This document shows positions 1 through 9,700 of a DNA stretch of 64,000 nucleotides, one piece after another. The notes beneath the pieces are model-generated. The model was not told the DNA's origin. It did no database searches and saw nothing but the letters and a program-made list of their open reading frames with translations. Source of the stretch: Candidatus Leptofilum proximum (GTDB lineage: Bacteria > Chloroflexota > Anaerolineae > Promineifilales > Promineifilaceae); assembly GCA_016710325.1 (NCBI GenBank), contig JADJXK010000002.1, positions 2,170,001 through 2,234,000 on the forward strand. The letters are read 5' to 3'. The position numbers and the translations under genes are program-made. Numbering within the stretch: the first letter of the stretch is position 1; each line of letters starts with the position of its first letter.

Positions 1-2610
1 CTGGTTATCGATGCCGCTGAAGGTAAAGGTCGCTGACTTGACATAGCTGGGATTTGGCGGCGTTTCCAGGAAGAAAGTGTCGGGCGGTGTCAAATCCAAC
101 ACAATTTGGAAGGTGTGAACGGCCGGTGTCGGATCAACATTACCGGCGCGGTCAATGGCCCGCACCTCAAAAGTAAACAGACCTTCTTCCTGAGCTGGCG
201 TTTGCCACGGGCTGGGGCAGCCCAACCAGGCAAATTCAGGACCAGGCGGTTCGATGGGATCGGGTGGTTCCGGCGGCTCGGTCAGGTCGGTTTCGAGCAG
301 GCGGCATTCAAACAGTAATTCTTCTGCGGCCGTTGTGTTGTCGCTGCCGGTGAAGGTAAAGATATTGGTGGCTTCGGTGTCCTGAACGGGTCCGGCCAGG
401 AACTGGGTATCGGGTGGGATTGTGTCTGGCGGCGGGAAGGGACCTTCAAACTCAAAGGCGCCGCTGTCACACAGGTCGTTCTGCGGGCGAATGACCCCGC
501 GGGCGTCGGTAGCTGGGCAGGGGCTGACGCCGCCGTCAACGGCCAGACTGCTCTCTTGAAGGGCCATCGTCAGCACCGGGCCGCCGTTGTCGGCGACAGC
601 ATCGAGACCGGCGCTGCTGGCATAAACGCGGTCACGCGTGCCGCGGAAATGGCAGGAGTCGGCATCTTCCAGGTTGCCGCCATGTGAACCCAGGGCAAAG
701 TTACAGTTTTCGCCGAGCAGGTTGCCGGCCACAATAGTGTTACGGAAGATCACCGACGTACTCGGCATGATGGGGAAGTTGAAGCTGGTGCCTTCATCGG
801 CCACACCACTGCCGGCCGGGGCGCTGTTAAGTGAGATGGTGCTGTTGGAAACGGCAACGGCCGCATCCGCATCAATGTACAAACCACCGCCGCGCACCTG
901 CGCAAAATTGCCCACAATGGTGACATTTTCGTAGGTGGCCACGGCATCCCCCAGGCCGTAGATACCGCCACCCAGGGCGGTGTCATCGTTGGCGCCGATG
1001 ATGGCGCGGTTGTCCCAGAAGGTGGTGCGCTCGACGCGAGTGGTGCCGTCGGCCTGGTTGGCAAAACCACCGCCATTTTCGGCCGTGTTGTCATACACCA
1101 TGCTGTCGATTAGCGTGAAATCGCCGCTGCCATTGCCCTGAATACCGCCGCCATCTTCGAAAGCTTCATTGCCAAAGATGGTCAGGCGGGTAAGGGTAGT
1201 GCGCATTCCGGCATTTTCAATGCCGCCACCACCAGCGTCGGTTTCATTATCGCGTACCACCGTGTCTATGATCTCCACGGTGCCGTGGTTCTCAATGAGA
1301 ATGCCGCCGCCTTCGCCATGGGCGTGGTTTTCGGCAAAGATGGCGTTGCTCACCGTGATAGGACCACTGCCGCCCAGGGCAGCACCACCGCCACCGCCTT
1401 CACCCTCGACAATTTCGCCGGGCACTTCCAGGCTGGGCAATGTTTCACCGGCCAAGTTGCCGATGAACTGTGTGCCGGTGATGGTGACCGCGCGTTCGAC
1501 GGCCGTATAAACTCCACCGCCTTCACCCGGCGTAATATTGCCGGAGAAACTGCCACCAGTCACGGTGAGACTGGATTTGGAGACAACCGCGATACCACCA
1601 CCGTAGGCAAACGCAGTATTGTCAGAAACGGTGCTGTCGGTGACGGTGATCACACCTTCGTGATCGCCAAAAAGGCCGCCACCGGCATCAAAGGCAATGT
1701 TATCGGTAACGGTGGTGTTGAGGAGGTCGGCGCGGCTGGGGATGCCGGTTTCACTGAGTTCACCGGCGTTAAAAACACCACCGCCTGTAGCCGCAGTGTT
1801 TGTGGTAATTGAACCGCCACTGATGGTGAGGGTACCAAATTGAACGTAGACACCGCCACCTTCACCACCGGTACTGTTGCCGCTGATGGTTGTGTTGATA
1901 AGTTCCAGCTTCGGCGCGCCCCCAGCACACGGTTCGGGACATTCGATTTCCAGCGGCTCGCCGCTGTAAATGCCACCGCCGAAGGTGGTAGCGAAGCTGT
2001 CTAATACATTCATATCTTGCAGGCGAACCGTACCTTGCGACGAGTTGGCGATAGCGCCACCGGCCTCTTCATGGTAGCCGTTTTGCACCGTCATTCCCGA
2101 GATTGTGACATTGCCCGCAGCAGCATGAATCTCAAAAATGCGGTCAAGCGACAGCTGCTCAGGCGGCGCACTGGCATCAGGTGGGCCAGCCTGGATGATG
2201 GTGGAACCAGCACCCGCCCCGGTTATGGTGAGGGGACACATGATGTCCAGGTCGCCAACCGCGTCACCGCTCTCGCCCAGGTTGCAGTCGAAGATCGGGT
2301 CCGGGGGTTCGGGCGGCTCTATTGGGTCGCCAAAACCGGAACCCAGGGTAAGCGTGAAGACTCCAGCCGGCACAGAAATCGTGTCGGCGCCAAGGGAAGC
2401 ATTGGCCTCTTGAATGGCAGCACGCAGCGAACAAGTGCCCGCACTGGTGACACAAAGGCCATCGCCCGGATTGGCGTCTGCCCTGTCGGTGGTGTCATCG
2501 ACAGTGAATGTGGCGGCCACGGCAAAACGTGGCTGGCTCATGTAAATGACGGCCACGATTAACAAAAGGACTGTCAAAAATCGAATCTGTTTATGGGTTA
2601 AGCGTTTCAT
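1..2610 (-). CDS. Secreted CSLR-type right-handed beta-helix protein, 3' end cut by the window
   Basis: The frame is open from an ATG at 2610 to the window edge (870 codons, no stop seen), so the C-terminus lies outside. A GGAGGG ribosome site sits just upstream of the ATG. The N-terminus (MKRLTHKQIRF, then a hydrophobic run) is a signal peptide. Next come the VDDTTDRADANPGDGLC and CSLRAAIQEAN motifs that open many exported predicted beta-helix proteins. The middle is a long series of turns such as GGGIYSGE, GGGVYVQFG and GGGIENAGM spaced 20-40 residues apart, typical of a parallel beta-helix. After about residue 680 follow Ig-like adhesion repeats (DTQFLAGPV, FTFTGSDN) of the kind seen again in the subtilase at 6718. 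Likely a cell-surface or secreted adhesion/structural protein. It contains only one ACGGCCGT, fewer than its neighbours. Confidence 0.85.
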   Translation of the reverse strand, partial: MKRLTHKQIRFLTVLLLIVAVIYMSQPRFAVAATFTVDDTTDRADANPGDGLCVTSAGTCSLRAAIQEANASLGADTISVPAGVFTLTLGSGFGDPIEPPEPPDPIFDCNLGESGDAVGDLDIMCPLTITGAGAGSTIIQAGPPDASAPPEQLSLDRIFEIHAAAGNVTISGMTVQNGYHEEAGGAIANSSQGTVRLQDMNVLDSFATTFGGGIYSGEPLEIECPEPCAGGAPKLELINTTISGNSTGGEGGGVYVQFGTLTISGGSITTNTAATGGGVFNAGELSETGIPSRADLLNTTVTDNIAFDAGGGLFGDHEGVITVTDSTVSDNTAFAYGGGIAVVSKSSLTVTGGSFSGNITPGEGGGVYTAVERAVTITGTQFIGNLAGETLPSLEVPGEIVEGEGGGGGAALGGSGPITVSNAIFAENHAHGEGGGILIENHGTVEIIDTVVRDNETDAGGGGIENAGMRTTLTRLTIFGNEAFEDGGGIQGNGSGDFTLIDSMVYDNTAENGGGFANQADGTTRVERTTFWDNRAIIGANDDTALGGGIYGLGDAVATYENVTIVGNFAQVRGGGLYIDADAAVAVSNSTISLNSAPAGSGVADEGTSFNFPIMPSTSVIFRNTIVAGNLLGENCNFALGSHGGNLEDADSCHFRGTRDRVYASSAGLDAVADNGGPVLTMALQESSLAVDGGVSPCPATDARGVIRPQNDLCDSGAFEFEGPFPPPDTIPPDTQFLAGPVQDTEATNIFTFTGSDNTTAAEELLFECRLLETDLTEPPEPPDPIEPPGPEFAWLGCPSPWQTPAQEEGLFTFEVRAIDRAGNVDPTPAVHTFQIVLDLTPPDTFFLETPPNPSYVKSATFTFSGIDNQ

Positions 2611-2678
2611 CGGTATTCCCTCCATATGCGGGCTGCTACGAGAAATCTTTCGCAAGAACAACTTTCATTTGACCAAAA

Positions 2679-3035
2679 TCACACAACATTATTGTTTTGT
2701 TCCGAAGATTTTTTGATCAGGCTGGTCAGGTCGGTAGCCTGATTCAGTAAAACGGGAAAATTATCAAAGACGTGAACCTGGTTTTTGTTGGGGCTAACCA
2801 GAATGGTGCGTTGGCAGCCATGTTTCAATACCCTGGTGATGAAACAATTGGCATTACCAGTCACCAGACCTTCTTCAAGGATGATGATTTCCGGCTGAAG
2901 TTCCACGACGTTTTGCCACAACGTTTCACAATCGCCGAGAGCTGGCTGATGAATGCGCAAGGTAATTTGGTGAGAAAGCAAATTTTCTAACACATCGCCC
3001 AACAATAAATTCTTGGTAATAACTAGGATCCGCAT
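2679..3035 (-). CDS. Small degenerate receiver-like protein (paralogue of 14410-14778)
   Basis: About 118 residues from the ATG at 3035 (MRILVITKNLLLGDVLENL). Further in-frame starts exist at 3083 and 3134 (TTG), and no clear ribosome site settles the choice. The opening strand and helix look like the first beta-alpha unit of a NarL-type receiver, but the acidic pair and phospho-Asp are missing (VITKN in place of VDDH). EIIILEEG occupies the place of the phosphorylation strand, with Glu instead of Asp. The end (PVLLNQATDLTSLI) matches PVLLTQAVDLTSLL in the protein at 14410, so the two form a family. Downstream of a NarL response regulator and kinase on the same strand. Function unknown; possibly a phosphorylation-independent partner of those regulators (inference). 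Confidence 0.6.
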   Translation of the reverse strand: MRILVITKNLLLGDVLENLLSHQITLRIHQPALGDCETLWQNVVELQPEIIILEEGLVTGNANCFITRVLKHGCQRTILVSPNKNQVHVFDNFPVLLNQATDLTSLIKKSSEQNNNVV

Positions 3036-3226
3036 ATTGTTAAGCACGGTTGTTAAATAATCTGCTGAGGACAAGGACAACATTCCAGCTTTTCCACCTA
3101 TGAAAACAATTTCGTGCGTGGTAAAGATGGCCAAAGATCAGGAGACCTGATCCTGGCTTCTAAAAGTCTAGATAATAGGAGGGGATGACGTATACACCTG
3201 AGGGGACCTGTTTTGTACCGGTGCGG

Positions 3227-3255
3227 GTACTGTTTTTGCTGCCCAAAAACAGTAC
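3227..3255. repeat. Inverted repeat, terminator-like on the + strand
   Basis: Perfect 11-bp arms (GTACTGTTTTT / AAAAACAGTAC) around a 7-nt loop, followed on the + strand by a T-rich run to about 3271. No + strand gene ends here. It lies between two minus-strand genes, so its role is unclear. The remainder of the 3036-3374 interval holds nothing else I can name. Confidence 0.5.
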
Positions 3256-3374
3256 TTTTTTAGTACTTTTTTGATCCGAAAAAGCCACTGAGGAAAAAGA
3301 GAGGATTAAGAGCTAAAGGCAAGCCTCACAAATCTCTGTAAGCTCTGTGGCAACTATTCGGCCAGGCACTTGGG

Positions 3375-4013
3375 TTAGAGGTCGTAACGGCGGGCAAATT
3401 CGGCCGCTTCGTAGCGGTTTTTGAGGTTAAGGCAGTGGAGGATACGACTGACGTGGTTTTTAACGGTTTGTTCGCTGAGCACCAGACGATTGGCAATTTG
3501 CTGGTTGCTGGCACCGCTGCGCAGTTCTCGTAAAACATCGAGCTGTCGGTTTGTTAGCTGGTCCATAACTTCTTGAGGAATATCCTGGCGGGGTTGGGTT
3601 TTGGCAAATTCTTTTAGAATATTGGCCGTGAGGTGGGGGGTAATCGCCGGCTCACCGCGCTGCACGCCGCGCAGATAGGCAATTAGCTGGTTGGCGGGAA
3701 TTTCTTTTAATAAGTAGCCCCTGGCGCCATAGCGAATAGCTTCAAAAAGGCGGTCATCTTCTTCGTGGATGGTGAGGAAGATGATTTGAGTGGACGGCCG
3801 TTCCGCCAAAATCGTTTGGGTGGCATCCAGACCTGTGCCATCTGGGAGGGTAAAATCCATCAAGATGACATCTGGTAAAAGCTGACGGGCCTTTTTAACG
3901 GCTTCTTGCACAGACGAAGCACCGCCAACAACCGTGAAGTCTGGCTGATTATCTAGAAGACCAATCAACCCCTCCTGAAACAAGATGTGATCATCAACGA
4001 TTAGGATTTTCAT
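3375..4013 (-). CDS. NarL/FixJ-family response regulator
   Basis: 212 residues. An N-terminal receiver domain has the acidic pair D7-D8, phospho-acceptor D53 (VILMDFTLPDG), T81 and K103. A C-terminal LuxR-type helix-turn-helix lies at about 148-210 (LTNRQLDVLRELRSGASNQQ, then TVKNHVSRIL). Family knowledge: phosphorylation by a NarX/DegS-type kinase controls dimerisation and DNA binding. The kinase gene lies immediately upstream on the same strand, 209 bp away, so the two are very likely cognate; the gap is long enough for a separate promoter. Starts at an ATG with no strong ribosome site. Targets cannot be read from the sequence. Confidence 0.93.
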   Translation of the reverse strand: MKILIVDDHILFQEGLIGLLDNQPDFTVVGGASSVQEAVKKARQLLPDVILMDFTLPDGTGLDATQTILAERPSTQIIFLTIHEEDDRLFEAIRYGARGYLLKEIPANQLIAYLRGVQRGEPAITPHLTANILKEFAKTQPRQDIPQEVMDQLTNRQLDVLRELRSGASNQQIANRLVLSEQTVKNHVSRILHCLNLKNRYEAAEFARRYDL

Positions 4014-4222
4014 GAGTGACGTTAAACAGGGTATGTTTTTATACTACTTCAACAAGTTGTTCTGGCAAACAATACCGGCATTTTCTTGCAGGAAGAATAA
4101 GGGCAGGAATGATTGTAACCGATATATAGCAAGGACTTATCAATCCTATACCACATCACTTACAAAATTTATTACCATCTATATACGACACAGACGTGAG
4201 CTTGGATTGAGGGAAAATGGCA

Positions 4223-5563
4223 TTAAAGCAAAGGGTATCGCAAATACACCTGTGTACCCTGGCCTGGAGCAGATGAGACTGACAATTCAGCATTAATTTC
4301 TTCGGCTCGTTGGGCCATGATGATTAGGCCAAAATGACCGTTTCTATGGCCATTGTTGATATTGAACCCAATCCCATTATCCTTCAAATAAACATTTAAC
4401 GAGTTCTCGGTCCACGTTATTACGAGATTTACGGCCGTCGCTTTGGCATGTCGCTGAATATTTTGCAGGGCTTCCCGAACAATAAATAGGATTTTACGAT
4501 GGGCCAGTGGCGGCACCTCTTGAGGTCCACCCTCCAGAAAAAATCGAAGGCCCACATCTGCTTCTTTCATCATTGTTTTGGCCTGAGCTATGAGACTCTC
4601 AGATAGTTCTGCATCATTCTCAACCTGCATGGTCAAAATGGTTTGCTTGACCTGATTATAGGCTTCGTTGGAAGCATCGCGCATTTGTTTTAAATCGCGC
4701 TGCACCGATGAAATATCCAGCGACAGGTCATCGGTGGTTAGCGTTGTTAATTTGCCCTGCAAAAAGGAAAGTGTTTGGGCCAGCGAATCATGCAAATGGC
4801 GGGCAATGCGCTGACGTTCATGCTGGGCGGCCACATCCTGCATTTGCTTTACGTCCTGGGATGTGGTTGTACCTAAGGCCAGTGTCATTGCCAGCGAAGT
4901 CTGGTTCAGGATGCCGATCTGATCGGCCGTCAAGTGTTTCATCACGGGTAGATAGAGATGTAACAACCCTGGGCCATGATCGCTGTGAAACAACGGTAAG
5001 CAGTAACCGTGCAGCTGCTCATCTCTGGCCAGGTCTGACGTTGCGAAAGGATGCAGCCCACGATCTGGCAGGTGAAGGAGGGTGCCACAATAATCGTCGG
5101 GGATAGTTGCGGTGAGAGAAGACGGCCGTTTTGCTGGAACCAGCCAACGTTCAGCCGCAATTTTCAGATCGTTGCTCCCTGGCATGGCTTTATACAAAAT
5201 CACGCCAGCGACGGGAGCAATACTCTCTGGAAAAGCAACAATTATTTTCTCAACTTCTGCCACATCTTTAGCCCGCATCACTTCCTGTTTAAATTGGCGC
5301 GAGCGTTCCAATTGGCGGGCAATGCTGTTGCGCTCTGCCTGCAGCGCCAGAAGCCTGTTGATTAACCAAACAGTTACCAGGGGGTAAATGGCCCCAAAGA
5401 AGATAACCTCGCGGAATAAATTAATATCGACGGGATTGTTCACATCGAAGTTTTCCAGAACTTCAAAAATGAGAGTCGCACCGGCAAAAAGAAGCAGTAG
5501 CAACCAGCGATTTTCAATCAAAATTGTCGCGATGGATGCGCGGTGGCGCAAGAAATAACTCAT
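4223..5563 (-). CDS. NarX/DegS-type sensor histidine kinase
   Basis: About 446 residues from the ATG at 5563; a GTG at 5587 would add 8. Two N-terminal membrane segments (WLLLLLFAGATLIFEVL and FFGAIYPLVTVWLI) are followed by a coiled stretch, a GAF-like sensory region (about 95-235) and a HisKA_3 dimerisation helix with ERQRIARHLHDSLAQ, whose second His is the phosphorylation site. The C-terminal HATPase has EALQNIQRHAKA (N box) and a DNGIGF motif. The kinase is membrane anchored with a cytoplasmic GAF-like domain, so the signal may be intracellular or at the membrane. Paired with the regulator at 3375. Confidence 0.9.
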   Translation of the reverse strand: MSYFLRHRASIATILIENRWLLLLLFAGATLIFEVLENFDVNNPVDINLFREVIFFGAIYPLVTVWLINRLLALQAERNSIARQLERSRQFKQEVMRAKDVAEVEKIIVAFPESIAPVAGVILYKAMPGSNDLKIAAERWLVPAKRPSSLTATIPDDYCGTLLHLPDRGLHPFATSDLARDEQLHGYCLPLFHSDHGPGLLHLYLPVMKHLTADQIGILNQTSLAMTLALGTTTSQDVKQMQDVAAQHERQRIARHLHDSLAQTLSFLQGKLTTLTTDDLSLDISSVQRDLKQMRDASNEAYNQVKQTILTMQVENDAELSESLIAQAKTMMKEADVGLRFFLEGGPQEVPPLAHRKILFIVREALQNIQRHAKATAVNLVITWTENSLNVYLKDNGIGFNINNGHRNGHFGLIIMAQRAEEINAELSVSSAPGQGTQVYLRYPLL

Positions 5564-5704
5564 TGATTTTTCCGTCCTATTACTCACACAAAGTTTTTTC
5601 CCTTAAATCATCTAAAAGCTGGAATTCCCTACAAATCAGACACGCTGGTGAAAAGTGCGGGAATCTCACAGCATTAAAGGCACAAGGTTTTCATGGCCTG
5701 TCGT

Positions 5705-5740
5705 AAGCCGATGTGACTGTGATCGTCAGCACATCGGCTT
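5705..5740. repeat. Hairpin between kinase and membrane-protein genes
   Basis: Perfect 11-bp arms AAGCCGATGTG / CACATCGGCTT around 14 nt. It lies 107 bp past the stop of the minus-strand membrane gene at 5847 and upstream of the kinase. No T tract follows on either strand, so it is either a weak terminator/RNA-stability hairpin or an operator. Nothing else was seen in 5588-5846. Confidence 0.45.
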
Positions 5741-5846
5741 AAACGCCAGAACATTAAACCTCTTCCCTTGTATATAGAAGTGCGACGAAAGTTTGGGAAA
5801 AATACAGAAACTGGGTATTGCAGAGGGATTTCTTTGGCTTTTCCCT

Positions 5847-6524
5847 TCAGGTGGAACTTGCTCTGAGAGACATAGCCGTAGCATGGAAAAAATAAGCAAA
5901 CCAGAATACGATGCCGGAAAATTTTAAAGCATCTTCTATGAAGACAGTTATGTTTCTTATGGGAATGAGAAGATCTATTATGATTGATAGTCCCCACAGC
6001 AAAAGAGCCATGAGAAATAGAATATAGTGTGTTTTAAGAATGTGCCGCCAGGAAAAAAGCAAGTAACCAGACAGAATTAGTACGTAAACCAAGTAGACAA
6101 TTACTTCTTGGATGTTTAAGTAAACAGGAAATACCTCTTCGTGAAGAAGAAAGGCGTCATCAGCGGTAAACATTATGGAGAGCAAGCCGGAAAACAGGAA
6201 AAAGCGCACGTTGTTGGGGGTATCAGAAGAGTAGGTTGAGGTGAATGCGCCCAAGCAGCATACACCAGCCGAAGCGGACCACAACATAATGCCAAGGGTA
6301 GACAACAGTCCAATGTAAAAAGGCATGTCGGATACGGTCGCCGGATCTCTCGTAAGGTGCGAAAGGGGTATTCTAAAGTAGAAACTAAACAGGTAGATGG
6401 CCAGAAGCGCCAGCATTGTGCCAGCCAAACATACCATGAGCGTCAGTCGTATTTGAGAAAACTGAGATCTCAGTGAAGCCACTCGCAGCCAATTTTTTAG
6501 TTCAATAAGGATTCTTCTTAGCAT
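5847..6524 (-). CDS. Multi-pass membrane protein with a DD..LHEE motif
   Basis: About 226 residues from the ATG at 6524; the frame stays open to 6737 but the extra N-terminus looks random. Six or seven hydrophobic segments are visible. The key motif is FTADDAFLLHEEVFP in the third or fourth segment, and near the C-terminus FIEDALKFSG. Equivalent motifs occur in the N-terminal domain of the GT-C protein at 14797 (LLDDALRLHEE, MLEEGGEMMVVSG) and the C-terminal domain of the GT2 protein at 20427 (AVDEAFQFHER, TVEESLEMAG), so this is a stand-alone copy of a shared membrane domain. The conserved Asp/His/Glu inside the membrane suggests metal binding or proton handling, but no function is established. 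It lies downstream of the subtilase gene, beyond that gene's terminator. Confidence 0.75.
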   Translation of the reverse strand: MLRRILIELKNWLRVASLRSQFSQIRLTLMVCLAGTMLALLAIYLFSFYFRIPLSHLTRDPATVSDMPFYIGLLSTLGIMLWSASAGVCCLGAFTSTYSSDTPNNVRFFLFSGLLSIMFTADDAFLLHEEVFPVYLNIQEVIVYLVYVLILSGYLLFSWRHILKTHYILFLMALLLWGLSIIIDLLIPIRNITVFIEDALKFSGIVFWFAYFFHATAMSLRASST

Positions 6525-6655
6525 GTTTTTAAGTGGGCCCTGCAAACAAACTACTCTGTTAAAAGTAGTGGTAACTTTGGCCAGCATAAATACAGGACCA
6601 AGGCTATTGTATGGCTTTGGGTGATGACACGGCCGTATCACAGAAGCGTACTGGC

Positions 6656-6692
6656 AAAAAAACAGCGCCTGGTTTGCACCAGGCGCTGTTTG
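6656..6692 (-). terminator. Rho-independent terminator of the subtilase gene
   Basis: A 13-bp G+C-rich stem (AAACAGCGCCTGG / CCAGGCGCTGTTT) with a 6-nt loop, followed in minus-strand direction by a run of T. It begins about 25 bp past the subtilase stop at 6718. Confidence 0.9.
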
Positions 6693-6717
6693 AGCAAAAT
6701 AACCCTGTTCGACCGTT

Positions 6718-9700
6718 TTAATTGTCAGCAGGAGCAAACGTGATTACCAGCAGCGGCGGCTGCTCTTCTTTTTCACGGGCGTGGAACTGCTGTTCGTAGC
6801 CACTGCCTTTTTCGGAGGCGTCCCGAATCAGGAAGCCGTAGTTGCTGCCGCTTAGCATATTCTGCACCTGAGTCGTGACACTCCATTGACGATAGCCACT
6901 CCCAGAGGCAGTGGTTGCCGCCGCCCCGGTTGTGGCTGGCTGATTGTTCCAGGTAACGTCCATTTCGCTCCAGTTTCCGGCCAGCTGGTAGGCTTGCAAG
7001 GTACGGCCGTTCACCCACGAAGGTGAATACAGTTTCAATACGGCCGTTTCCACCACGCACCCCGCCGGAACAGCCGGTAAGGTAAAACGCACCAGGGTTC
7101 GGAAGTTATCCTGCGATTTCTGCGCTTTTACCTTGAGAATTGAATCGTCTCCCTTGTTATTGTTGGGGCTGTTCTGTTCAATCCAGGCATCGGCCGTGGC
7201 TTCAAGCGTGATCGTGGGGCCACAGTCAACAACCGGTGGCGGCAGGATCGTCCAGGCATGGCTGGCCGGTGTCAAATCGACATTACCGGCGGCATCCACG
7301 GCCTGGACCTGGAAGGTGTGCTCGCCCGGACCTAGTGCAGTGTACGTAGCCGGAGTGGTGCAGGCGGCGAAGGTCGCGCCATCTAGCGCACACAAAAACG
7401 TGCTGTTTGCTTCATTGGCGCTGAAGGTAAACGTGGCGGTTGTGCCCAGCGTATCTGTTTCTGGTCCAGATTCAATGGTTGTTTCCGGCAGCGTACTGTC
7501 TGATGGTGGATCAGGCAGCGGTGGAACGGCCGTACACACAACGTTGTAGCATTGTTCCGGCTTATCATTGCCAGCAGCGCTGTTGTCAGTGCCGCTGTTG
7601 CCCAATTCGGCATAAATGCCCCAATCCTGGTTATCGTTGGCGACGTTGGCCGTGAGGGTGTGCCCTGCTTTGGTAACAGCGATGCCGTCACTCTGGTTGC
7701 CAACGGCCGTATTCCGGTCCAGCCAATTGCCAATCTGTGTTGCCGAATCCGCCACTTCTGCTTCGATGAGGATACCCTTGGCGTTGTTAAAACTGACACT
7801 GTTTAACACGATCACGTTATTTAAGGCGTGATCACCCACCTCGATGCCGTTACCAGTGGTGTAGCTGGCATCGTTACCTTCAATCAGATTGCCGCTGGCA
7901 GCAGACAGTTCCAGGCCGCCGCTGTTAAAGCGCAGGTCGTTGTCGCTGACCGTATTGTTGTGGGCATTGTCCAGCACAATACCGCTGTCGCTCATCTGGT
8001 GAATGTGGTTGGCGACGAGTTCGTTCTCATTGGAATCCTCTACCACAATGCCTGCGTCGCTCCCCTCTGTAAGTGTGTTGGCTTCGATGCGGTTGTTGTT
8101 CGCGCCGTCCGCCAGCTCAATGGTAGTGTCGCCGCTGGCGGAGATTGTGTTGTTTCGGAGCGTGTTGCTGCTGGCTGAAGTGAGCAATACGGCCGTATTG
8201 TCACTTTCCACAATCAGATTGTCTTCTACAACTGAATTTTGGCTAAAGCCGCTGAGGATGATGCCATAGGCATTGTTTACGGCCGTATTCCCCTGCACCC
8301 AATTGCCACTTGCCCCGTCCAACCAGAGCCCGGCATCCTGGTTCAGCTGCAAGGTAAGCGACGAGATGGTTCCATTGGCCGAACCGCTTAGCGCAACGCC
8401 GTAATCAAATTCCTGCACCACGCCGTTGGTGATGGTTACGCCGTCATAGCCATCGTTGCGAATGCCGCTGCCCAAACCGACGCCGTCGAGGGTACGGCCG
8501 TTTAAATCCACCGTAATGCCCGCCGCGCCAACCACAATGCCATCGCCGGGACAATCTGCCAGGTCATGGCTAAGCACGACATTGATCAGCACAACCTGGC
8601 CGCAGCTCACTGTGGTCAATGCAGCGGGCGGCGCTTCGCTCAAGCTGCGGCTGATGTCAGCCAGACCTGCGCCTAACTGGTTCTGGTAATTGGGATTCAG
8701 TCCGTCCAGCGGCTGGGCGGTGCTTTGGATGAGTGTGGCAACCACCGGGGCGGGCATCGCCGGATTTTGGCTGCGGATGAGCGCTGCCTGCCCGCTGATA
8801 AACGCCGTTGCCATTGAGGTGCCGCTCCACTGAGCATAGCCGTCTATTGGGAAAGTGCTGGTAATGCTCTGGCCAGGCGCGGCAATATCGACCCATGCGC
8901 CGTAGTTGGCGAAGGATGCCTTGCTGCCGGTGGGATCAACGGCCGTTACCGCCAAAACAGACGCAACCGCCGCCGGATACTGCTGTAAATCACTATCTAG
9001 ATTGCCGGCCGCAGCCACAACCACCACCCCGTTCGCTGTGGCCATCCCGACAACGTCTTGCAGCAACGCCGATTCCGTCGGGGTGCCCAAACTGAGATTA
9101 ATGACGTCCGCTCCATTTTGTACCGCAAATTGGATGGCTTCCGCCAGGATAAAATCGTTGCCCCGGCCGTCCGAGTCCAGCACGCGCAGCGGCATCAGCT
9201 GGGCCTGCGGGGCCACCAGGCTGACAATGCCGGCAATGTGCGTGCCGTGCCCAAATCCTTCATCGATCAGGCTGTCACCGTCTTCTTCCAGGCCATTAGC
9301 CTCCTCAAGGGGAACAGCATCGTCATCAATAAAATCGTAGCCCAGGGTAGCCAGGCGTCCGGCAAGTTGGGGATGATTCGGCTGAATGCCCGTATCCACC
9401 ACAGCCACCACCATCCCATCCCCTTGGGCAATAGTATGCGCTTGGGCCAGGTTTAGCATAACGGCCGCATACTGATCTAAAAACGGTGCCGGATCATAAC
9501 CGCCCCAGGCCCAGGTGCCGCTCGGATCGCCTTCCGGGATGCCACCGATGAAGTTTGGCTCGGCATAAAGCAGCCGGGCATCCGTGCGCATCAAATCCAC
9601 CACTTCTTGAACGTCCTGCTCGGCTGATATTTGCAGCAGGTAAATGCCCGCACTGCCCAACAGCGTATCCAAAGTAGCGGTGCCGTAGTCACTGTGAATT

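Noticed and set aside
5847..6737. Longer membrane protein starting at 6737
   Set aside because: The added 71 residues overlap the subtilase stop and terminator and look non-coding; the ATG at 6524 precedes the first basic/hydrophobic segment.
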